Origin: Haliotis asinina
Lineage: Eukaryota; Mollusca; Gastropoda; Lepetellida; Haliotidae
DNA: 64,000 nucleotides
Assembly (NCBI RefSeq): GCF_037392515.1
Contig: NC_090283.1
Span: forward strand, 30,458,249-30,522,248
Direction: 5' to 3'
The notes under the pieces were generated by a model. It made no database searches and was not told the origin of the DNA. It saw only the letters and a list, made by a program, of their open reading frames with translations. Every line of letters starts with the position of its first letter. Positions within the stretch are counted from its first letter, which is position 1. The position numbers and the translations under genes are program-made. Of this stretch, positions 56,170-64,000 are shown in pieces.

Positions 56170-57660
56170 GGAAAGATGAAGTCAAGCACGACATACTGAA
56201 CAGTGAGTGATACTGAATTGTGCCATCTCTAACTACCCAACTATCTGTGTACCTAATCACTAAATCTATGTTCATGATAAAGCATAAGTCTCAGAAATAG
56301 CACGATACAGAATATACATAACTAAATCACAGAATAACGTTCATTGTGTTGACCTGACAGATGAGGTACAATCATATAAGTATTGTGTCTATACAACAGC
56401 GAGATGTATGGTATATGTAGTTGAACTGGTAACAGTAGCACATTACATAAACGACACAAGGTTGAATCTGGTTGAATGGAGAAGGCCCAATGTTTAGGAT
56501 CGGCTTGTTGTCTAACATTATGGGGTCTAACATTGGCCATTATGCAGAGTGCAATTATATGTATGTAACACTGGAACCACTGATCTAATTCATTGTTTGT
56601 GTTACTGAGAATGGACATGTGGTATTTCAATCCTATTTTCTGCCTCTAAGTGTAGAAGCCAAGAAAATACTCACGCAGATGCCTAGACGATCGACAGGTA
56701 CGGGGACCACTGCAAGGAGCAATATGATTCCGGAGCCTTGCCTCCAAGTTGAAGAGTTCAGAAAATACCACCTGCGCACTTCCTACAATTCCAGGGGAGA
56801 TAATAGTTTAAATAGCCACGGTTAACAAGCATCGTAGGGCCATCTATTATCGCGGTAGTTAATGCTGTCGGGATTATGAACGCCTACTGACATTTGGCAT
56901 TTTATATATATTATCAGTTGATTAATGTTTAATCTTCATTTCTGTTTACAAATAATGAGATACATAATCGTGACTCGCTCAATACGATCGCGAGATTCCC
57001 GATTGCTGGTTTGACTTGGAATTTGAAGCAACTCTTTCATATCAAGTAAATGACACTGAAGACAAGTGACGACTCAAAATAGTTTTTATCTTAAAAATCA
57101 TTCAGGAAGTTCATTAAAAATAGTAATGTTTTTAACCAAAACATCTAAAACTTCCAAACATAACTTTTGCCGTCTTTTTGCCGTCTTAAAACATGCCATA
57201 CAATTTGCTGCCGTTTGCGTCTATACGTCACTTCCTGTTATAAGTTTAAGACGGAAAATATGCAAGTGACCTTGCAGTTGCCGCAGGATTACTCTTGTGG
57301 AAGTAAGTTTTGATTTTGCAGGATGCAATGGCGGTAGGAGTCGTACTAGTTTCAAATTTACAATTTTACAAGAAGTCACCGCAAATATTATTATTTCTTC
57401 GGTTAGACACTCCAACGAAATAAATGAAATTTTTCAACAGTGATGATAAAGAGCCGTCGATAATAGAGAGTCAGCGTATACTTGTGGATTGAAAACAGAT
57501 CTATTTTAATGATTTAGACAAGATGATTGCTGTCATTTTCCCGTTGTTGCAGATAATGGCGACGTATCACCACCACGTGTTCCGGTCCATGCTGACAATG
57601 ATTTACGGTCACGCTGGGTTGTCATGAAGCGGTCATGACGCGCCAAGACGCGGATATCGT
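56170..57660. other. No gene recognised
   Basis: AT-rich, short open frames only, no domains. Position suggests intergenic or upstream DNA of the minus-strand peptide gene. Confidence 0.45.
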
Positions 57661-57694
57661 GTAGGATATGTGTAACGGACAGTTGATCAATTAT

Positions 57695-57717
57695 GGGGGA
57701 GGGGTAGGGTTGGGGGA
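57695..57717 (+). other. Potential G-quadruplex motif
   Basis: Five, four, three and five Gs separated by A, TA and TT. Other G-rich runs follow at 57,830-57,900. It is part of a GC-skewed 220-base stretch ending in AACGGCCCCTAAAG that may itself be a repeat. Confidence 0.6.
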
Positions 57718-58104
57718 CCCATTTTGTTCAGGGGAGATGGTGGAGGGGACATCAATTGTGTACACATGTACTGGGGAAGGCAGCAATTTTGTACATAAAA
57801 ATCATTAAAATGTGCTGAAAAATTATGGGAAGGGGGTGGGAGTCATTGATTTTTGTAAATGATATTCAAAGGGGGGTGGGGGAGTGGACACTAATTACTT
57901 TGTACGTAAATTTTAGGGGTCATTCACGTTGTACAAGCTTCTCCATAAAATCATCACCCTTGCTATTAATTATGAACGGCCCCTAAAGCATACACACTCT
58001 CTGTACGCCTAGCAATATAGAAAGCATTGTGAAAAAACTAAGCCTTTTCTGTAAAATGTATAATAACCAATTCGTAAAGTATCTTTGTGATTTGATCAAA
58101 AATT

Positions 58105-58190
58105 CTGTTTGTGGTCCAGCGACTTAAACGTCCGCTTGGCCAGCCCGAGGTCGGGCTTTTGAACCCCGATCGCCAAGAAACGGTAGAAGA
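58105..58190 (+). mobile_element. Possible tRNA-like SINE head
   Basis: GTGGTCCAGCGACTTAAACG and TTTTGAACCCCGATC have the order of tRNA A and B boxes. The B box is imperfect and no second copy lies in the window. Confidence 0.35.
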
Positions 58191-58689
58191 ATTCACGTTC
58201 CCACGCCTCACTGCGAACCCATTGGCGACCAACCCGTGTTATTTCGGGACAAGGTGAATACCGACTCATGTCTCTCTCGAAGGATTTCATATTGGCGTAG
58301 GGGCATTAGAACTACTTCAAACGAACGATAACTCTGTTTGATTCCAGTGTTACTTACTACCGAAGTACCCATACATTGTATTGCTGTTTTTGTTTTTGCA
58401 TATTCATTTCAAATAATTAACCCACCTTGACGCACCGAAACGAAGGAGAAAAACGTAGGGGCAGGGGATGCGTCTTCTTGGAGTTAAAACAAAGGGGCGA
58501 GAGGTGACGAATGCTATGAGCCTTCAGGAGATATTTGCCAGACGTAGATAAACCGTGGCTCGGACTGTAGAAGGACTCTTCGTTGTGGTTGGCTGTGGAC
58601 GTTTGTTTAGCTTCTGCACATAAAATTAATCAGTGAAAATAGCCACAACTCAGGATCGTGAGGTTCCTCTTCCAAGTGCTGTTAGCTCC

Positions 58690-58905
58690 ATTTAACCTCA
58701 CCATGCCTTACCACACCCCTCTACAACTCGCCTCGCCTCTTCTCACCATACTTCACTGGATTTCAGCTCACCTCTTCTCGGCTCGCCTCGCCTCACCTGA
58801 CCTTGCTGTATTTACTTCATCTCGGTTATCTGAGCTCACTTCACTACACCTCACTGCAGCTCAACTCATCTCGTCTCGCCTCACCTCAAACTTCACCTCA
58901 CCACA
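58690..58905. repeat. Degenerate CTCAC/CTCGC-type pentanucleotide repeat
   Basis: Pyrimidine-rich strand with many CCTCACC, CTCGCCTC and GCTCA units. Confidence 0.8.
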
Positions 58906-59359
58906 GGCCACATCGATATCACTGCACGTTAGCTCCGCAATGTCTATTGTTTAAAGTTATTCATTCGAAATTGTAGGTCAACTATTTGAAGGAGGTGTAA
59001 CCAAATCTGAAGCTAGAACCTTTAGGCTGTGATTTTTCACATGCTCTTTAATTTAATCACCCCGCTTAAAACGTTCAGACTGACTCGTGATCATCAGCAT
59101 AACATGATATGTAATTACAACCAATGAGGAATATGTTATGCTGACATGACCCCTGTTGCTGCACACGCCTTCTCAAAATGACCAAAATGTCAGTAATGAG
59201 TGGTCACTCCACACGCTGGAACCTGGTTAACCTAGCATGACTGATAGTCGCTACACGGCAGGTTTTCATGCACAAAGCCAAATTGTTCATGTTATACCCT
59301 GACAAATGACAATCACTGACGAGACACTGACATCAGCGAGGCGGCGTCACTTTGGCGCG

Positions 59360-59366
59360 TATAAAA
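59360..59366 (+). promoter_or_regulatory. TATA box of the plus-strand secreted-peptide gene
   Basis: TATAAAA in the context GCGCGTATAAAAAAGG. About 30 bases downstream lies CCATCCAGTTCG, a plausible start region, followed by a short leader and a consensus splice donor. Spacing and composition fit a TATA-type RNA polymerase II promoter. Confidence 0.7.
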
Positions 59367-59389
59367 AAGGATGGATCGTCACCATCCAG

Positions 59390-59420
59390 TTCGAAAAACA
59401 GCAAATTCTTCAACCAACAG
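59390..59420 (+). other. Non-coding first exon of the plus-strand secreted-peptide gene
   Basis: Leader from about 59,390 ending CAACCAACAG/gtaagt. It has no ATG. It would splice to the acceptor at 61,369 (poly-T tract, cag), 12 bases before the start codon. The intron is about 1.95 kb. Confidence 0.6.
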
Positions 59421-59569
59421 GTAAGTTTATTCATTCTTAACTGAAACAATTTGTTTTGTTTCCTAGTAAATGCATTTTGGATTACAATATGCATGGATTA
59501 TGTACAACAATGTTTATGCATAGTTACCATGCATTCTTTTAATACGTCCATTGGTCACTATAGTGCAAC

Positions 59570-59750
59570 ATGAATACACTAAACACGACCACTCAGGGTC
59601 ATGTAAGTGGAACATGCATACACTAAACACGACCACTCAGGGTCATGTAAGTGGAACATGCATACACTAAACACGACCACTCAGGGTCATGTAAGTGGAA
59701 CAAGCATACACTAAACACGATCACTCAGGGTCATGTAAGTGGAACATGCA
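59570..59750. repeat. Minisatellite, 44-bp unit, about 4 copies
   Basis: ACACTAAACACGACCACTCA then GGGTCATGTAAGTGGAACAT and GCAT repeat almost exactly. It lies in the 5' UTR intron of the secreted-peptide gene. Diverged relatives of the unit seem to continue to about 59,880. Confidence 0.95.
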
Positions 59751-59879
59751 TACTCCGATTACGTTCACTGGTGACGTTAGTGCAATATGCACCAAGCAGT
59801 TTCCTTGACCATGTTAGGGCAACATGTATACACCAAATATGATCACTGGTGACAAATTCATTAGCCATGGCAGTGCGTC

Positions 59880-61185
59880 ATGCATAAACCAAAAAAGCTG
59901 TCTTGTCATGTTTGTACAACAATGCATCCTCCAAATATGGTAACCAGTATTGTTTGTGAATGTCCCTGATACAGTGTCCAAACTGACTGAAGGGACAGAC
60001 CGATGTAATAAGGCGGTCATGTTTTAGACCTTGAATGGTGTCACTGGTATGCAAACTTGTCAACACGGTGTCGATTAAAACCAGTATTTCAATTATACTG
60101 ACTTCGAATATAACGACCATGATGTTCTGGGTAGCAGCCAAAAGACCCTCTGAAAAAACTCCCACAACCACAAACCCCTCTCTACAAAAACTCTCGCTAA
60201 TCTGGGCACCTCTGTCAAAAGCCCCTCAATTTTTGTCTTTTATAGAAGAATGAACATTTCACACTGCTCATATATATTTCATACGGTATTTTAAGTTGGA
60301 AAAAGTATAATATATTTCATCAAGTATGATGAAGTTTTCTCATATGTTTTATCAATTATTTTAAGTGTGATACAGTTTGTCATGTCATTAATAATTTTTT
60401 GTTGATTTGTTGCCATTTTTTGTGTAATATATTTCTTATTCACTAATATATTTGCTAATCGCATATAAAAATATATGTAATGAAAGGTCATATTATGAAG
60501 TAAGAAAATGTTCATGCCATGAATAATTTCTTGTCTTTAATCTTATTTCCTTATTAATGCATGAAGTGAGGGTTCTTAAAAATGAAATCATATTAAAAAA
60601 TGTGCATCAACACGTATGAAAATCTTAATTCCAGTAGTCTTCTCTCTATACACCCTTTGTATCATAACATTTCACTCTGTTATCCTTCAATCTTTCTCTG
60701 TTTCTAATAATATCTTGTGATGTAATTAGTGATTGTAAATATCTTTGGAGAGGGGTTTTATAAGTTGAAAAACCTTGTCCCCAATCCTTTTCACATTGTG
60801 AATAAAATATGTTTAAACTAAAGTGAGGACTCAGGGCCCTAACGCAAACTCTAGGTGAGAGACTGTTGGTTATATTTCGAGAGGTTTCTGTCTAGAGGGG
60901 CTTTTGGTCGAGGGGTCCTGTTGGTCTAGACTCGACGTCTAAGAGACGATGTATACGTAATAGGTAAAGGTGGACACAGTTCAGGTGCCCGATCGGCTAC
61001 AACTATATTTGTAGATCCGAAAAGTAAACCTAATGATTTGAGTTTTGATGTAACATAAGGAGTTGAACATTGGATATCCTTACCATCTACTTTCAAACCA
61101 TATATAAGCAACAGCTCATAATCAATATGACTCTAAGCCATATGTAACCCAAGTAGTATCACTCATATGTAAGTTCGTGCTGACT
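59880..61185. other. Intron of the peptide gene; no other gene recognised
   Basis: Contains AT-rich sequence and, at 60,700-60,815, a stretch ending in AATAAAATATG that resembles a retrotransposon 3' end. No domain was identified. Confidence 0.4.
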
Positions 61186-61285
61186 ATTGCATCACTCGAC
61201 AATATTCCAGCCTAATCGGTCAACTAATGACAATTGGACCAGACAATCTAGTGGTCAATGTAATTAGTCAAACTGACCTTTGCCT
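61186..61285 (-). mobile_element. SINE-1 fragment
   Basis: CAATATTCCAG, TGGACCAGACAATCTAGTGG and AGTCAAACTGACC match SINE-1 in minus orientation with a gap. Confidence 0.7.
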
Positions 61286-61381
61286 TACCGTTGATGTTTG
61301 AAAGTCCAGTTCATAAGTGCTTCATATCTATATAGTGAGAAATATTACGAGTTATTTTATTTTTTTCAGACAGCCCAAGTC

Positions 61382-61603
61382 ATGTTGTCAGCTGTTGCCA
61401 TTGCTTGGTGTCTGATCATTTTCGGGTCATGCGACGGGAGACAGTACTGTGAGAGAATGTGTGTGCGTCGTTTTGAGCACTGCATGGAGCTGTTTCAATG
61501 CGGACGATGGTGTTACCAACACTGCCAGGGACGGGTCAGAGAACAGACCATCCACGGTATTGGCGATAATGACGTGACCCTTGGTAAAACTGATGTACTG
61601 TGA
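61382..61603 (+). CDS. Secreted cysteine-rich peptide precursor 2 (73 aa, or longer if spliced on)
   Basis: The exon starts at 61,370 after a strong acceptor, with ATG at 61,382. Residues 1-19 (MLSAVAIAWCLIIFGSCDG) form a signal peptide. The mature part has six cysteines, CX3CX6CX5CX3CX3C at residues 23-48, basic and aromatic between them. The first four share exact spacing with the peptide at 54,009-54,251. The tail is polar without cysteine. A GT donor in phase 1 (CTTG/gtaaaa, 61,583) precedes the stop and could join phase-compatible downstream exons at 62,942 or 63,432. A possible polyadenylation signal ATTAAA is at about 61,819. Function unknown. Confidence 0.8.
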   Translation: MLSAVAIAWCLIIFGSCDGRQYCERMCVRRFEHCMELFQCGRWCYQHCQGRVREQTIHGIGDNDVTLGKTDVL

Positions 61604-62054
61604 TATTGTCGATGTTGTATTCTCAGATGGACTGATATGCAAATAGCACGTACCTTTTAAAATACATGAACAGGACCGTATCCTATTAATATGTGTAGAT
61701 TCGTCATTGTCACTGTCCTTTAAAGGGCTGACATCCTGTGTATCCATCAGGCACCTTGAACCTAGCAAGACACACGAAAATGTTTGTGTAATGTACAATG
61801 TCATCTCCAAACATTCTCATTAAAATCTTACACCGTAAACCCCGTAATTTGACGTCTATTATAATGGATGAAAGATATTTAGGTTAGATAAAGGGATATT
61901 ACCTACTTAAACAAGATGTGCCGAGTTGTATCAATATATCAATACACGTTAAAATGTGAAGACAGAATACCACAACATGGTTATTGTCCAAGCAAACAAA
62001 ATAGAAACGTTTACCTTGTATATTACTATATCAAGGTACCTTTAAAATATCAAG

Positions 62055-62275
62055 GACCCGTGAATATTGGCCCTTAATCAACCTAGGTTTGTTGTAAGAA
62101 GCGACTTGGCGGGATCGGGACACACCCCAGCGTATCCCAGTTGTGTAGAACGATGCTCATTATGTTGATCACTGGACTGTCTGGTCCAGCCGTGATTATT
62201 TACAGACCGCCGCCATATGGCTTTACTATTGATGAGTGCGGCTTTAAACAACAAACAAACAAAATCAAATCAAAA
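62055..62275 (+). mobile_element. SINE-1, internally deleted copy
   Basis: The head GACCCGTGAA at 62,055 and GGCGGGATCGGG, GATCACTGGACTGTCTGG and GCCGCCATATGGCT follow the family order, but about 50 bases of the central block are missing. The tail is AAACAACAAACAAAC rather than ACTC repeats. Confidence 0.8.
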
Positions 62276-62639
62276 TATCAAACATCCATGTTGTATTAAC
62301 AAACAAAACATTTCCCAAACGGTATGTACAATTGTTCCGTGCTAAGAACATCTAAATCATCTACAAACTGTCACATATACAGTGTATAGTAAGTAACACA
62401 GTACAGTTGATCATGTATGTTGTCAAATGCTAGATACGACGTCTATAAAATGTACATCATTCCGTCATATTTGCTGTTTTGCCGTTACTTGCAGAATGAC
62501 AATTTCAGATCCATCGAGTGTTACGTTTGTATATGGTTTGATCTGTGATCTGTTACAGACTAGATGAGGTTCGTTACTAAATAAGCTGACCCAGTATATG
62601 AATGTATGTCATTTTGATAAAAAAATAGGTCTATTTTGT

Positions 62640-62765
62640 TTGAAAAGAAGCTCAAGCAATGAAGTCAGAGAGTGGGTAAGCTAGACTTGCTTCATTTAGG
62701 GCTTTTAGAATACAGATAGGGTTGGGTAGAATGGAAAATAACATGGATCAGAGACTGTGAGACGT
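62640..62765 (+). repeat. Interspersed repeat Y, partial
   Basis: Shares CTAGACTTGCTTCATTTAGG and ATCAGAGACTGTGAGAC with 45,780-45,870. Confidence 0.6.
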
Positions 62766-62941
62766 TTGGCTCAAGAATGTACTGATGTATTGCAGCCTTG
62801 CTCGACAAGTAATAAACATAAAACACTCAATGGTACGCTGATCATAATGAAAATATCACACACCCTGTAAGGCGTTGGCAGATTTTGTCGTAAACTAAAA
62901 ACTATCATTAAAATATTGACACTGTTCATTATTTGTTACAG

Positions 62942-63090
62942 TGGAGGGGTGCAGAGGAAAGGACAGCCTTATGTTCGAGAAGCACATGTACAAGTGCCGA
63001 CAAAGTTATGTATTCATCATCCTGTACTGTGCCGTCACTGTCCTTCCTCGCACACCTGGCTGTTCCTGTCTTTGCACTCCCCACTCTTGA
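62942..63090 (+). CDS. Candidate alternative 3' exon A of the secreted-peptide gene
   Basis: Acceptor (tttgttacag), then an open stretch that takes a phase-1 donor and gives EGCRGKDSLMFEKHMYKC and later cysteines ending GCSCLCTPHS and stop. Entry phase matches the 61,583 donor. Cysteine content is high but the spacing does not match the 54 kb peptide. Transcript evidence is lacking. Confidence 0.3.
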
Positions 63091-63431
63091 CAAATAGTGA
63101 ACTGTGTTAATATTGTAATGTGTCAACATTTTTAATTTCACGACATAAATTCTGTAAAAACCTCACAGAGTTGGTATGATGTTTTGATTACGTTAAGCGT
63201 TTCATTGAGTATTTTATGTTTATTGGTTTTCGAGTTAGACTGCAATTCATTGGTACGCTTTTGAGCTGAACGAATTATGGTTTCTGTCCTAAAATGATAT
63301 GATAGTGAACGACTGACAGCTCAAATAACAGGTCAAATGAAATACAACATATGACATAACTACACATGATACAAAACACAGATACATAGCAAATAGCTGT
63401 TTCGTATGCACTCTAACTATTGTCTTTACAG

Positions 63432-63559
63432 CTTGTCACTGTAACATTTCGTGTCTGCGGTGGAGAAGAAACTCATTACAACTGGTACACAGTTGGTACA
63501 ATGTCCAAACATATGATTGTGGAGCCGTAATAGAATTACAGCTCTGTCCTCCTGTCTGA
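63432..63559 (+). CDS. Candidate alternative 3' exon B of the secreted-peptide gene
   Basis: Acceptor (ttgtctttacag), then a phase-1-compatible open stretch: CHCNISCLRWRRNSLQLVHS, then ...YDCGAVIELQLCPPV and stop. Five cysteines, with a CX3C pair as in the main exon. Like exon A, it is supported only by splice signal and phase. Confidence 0.3.
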
Positions 63560-63865
63560 ACATCCATGTAAAAGCTTTTGATATCAAGTGATCCTTGAGG
63601 ACGCTTACACTGACCAATTGTGCAAGCATCCAAGCTATCTGCACCGCGTTAGATTTGCTTCATTGGAGGAACACACACAGCCTGATGGTTTCTCAACGTT
63701 CTAGATAGCAGAGTTCCTGTTTACTAATCACAGTCATTACTGTGTTTAGGTACCAAGTGAACCAAGTTTCGGACGGATCTTGTGGCAGGATGTGGCTGAT
63801 TTTAGCACCAGAAGACGGATCTTAGCATCAAGGCGAAAGTTCTTCAGAGTGACGTAACAAGCACT

Positions 63866-64000
63866 ACGCTGAAACCATAATATAACATCACATGATATCA
63901 CTTGATGTTGTGACATGTGACATGTACCATTTATTACACAGAACGCTGAAACCTTGATAAAACATCACATGATATAACGTTATGTTGTGACATGTGACAT
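63866..64000. repeat. Tandem repeat, 77-bp unit, running off the right edge
   Basis: ACGCTGAAACC... at 63,866 recurs at 63,943. Each unit ends in GTTGTGACATGTGACAT and contains the partial palindrome ATCACATGATAT. The total copy number cannot be known from this window. Confidence 0.85.

Overview
The window is eukaryotic and almost certainly from a marine gastropod close to abalone (Haliotis). Genes are split by GT-AG introns. The genome is crowded with degenerate non-LTR retrotransposons, SINEs and minisatellites. One SINE family (head GACCCGTGAAGG, simple tail of ACTC units) is one I recognise as very abundant in Haliotis; that assignment is from memory and was not searched. No bacterial or organellar features, rRNA or CRISPR arrays are visible.

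Layout. 1-1.9 kb: minus-strand 5' end of a LINE (here LINE-A, I/Nimb-like with RNase H), cut by the window edge. 2.0-5.5 kb: three exons of a minus-strand host gene encoding a CARD followed by a coiled coil, with a tandem/inverted GCGACA array, a long hairpin and an L1-type LINE remnant in or near its introns. 7.5-8.4 kb: a 45-bp minisatellite holding a SINE with intact target-site duplication. 8.4-15 kb: LINE-A copy 4 (minus), interrupted by about 2.3 kb. 15.2-20.6 kb: LINE-A copy 2 (plus), nearly full length, with a SINE inserted in its 3' tail. 21 kb: a 33-bp minisatellite and a Penelope-like 3' tail. 22.3 kb: a transposase-like remnant. 23-28.3 kb: a second LINE (LINE-C, CR1/L2-like, minus) whose ORF2 opens with a hydrophobic stretch and a 2A-like motif. 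29.6-33.95 kb: LINE-A copy 3 (minus), head to head with a Penelope-like element (34-35.1 kb, plus).

35-46 kb holds the clearest host genes: two minus-strand genes for small proteins built around a CBP/p300-type TAZ2 zinc domain. One is a phase-consistent three-exon model of 159 aa; the other is 147 aa with a degenerate first zinc cluster. Two related foldback elements lie between them. 46.6-47 kb is a 47-bp minisatellite, 49-52 kb has LINE-A copy 5, a tRNA-type SINE and another LINE remnant (LINE-D). 54-63.6 kb contains two genes for secreted cysteine-rich peptides sharing the spacing CX3CX6CX5C, one on each strand; the plus-strand one has a TATA box, a non-coding first exon and a 5'-UTR intron.

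How it works together: most of the DNA is mobile. LINE-A supplies reverse transcriptase, and two SINE families carry 3' ends resembling LINE-A's, which suggests they use its machinery. Host content is an innate-immune-type CARD adaptor, TAZ-domain proteins and secreted peptides. All products are inferred from reading translations by eye.
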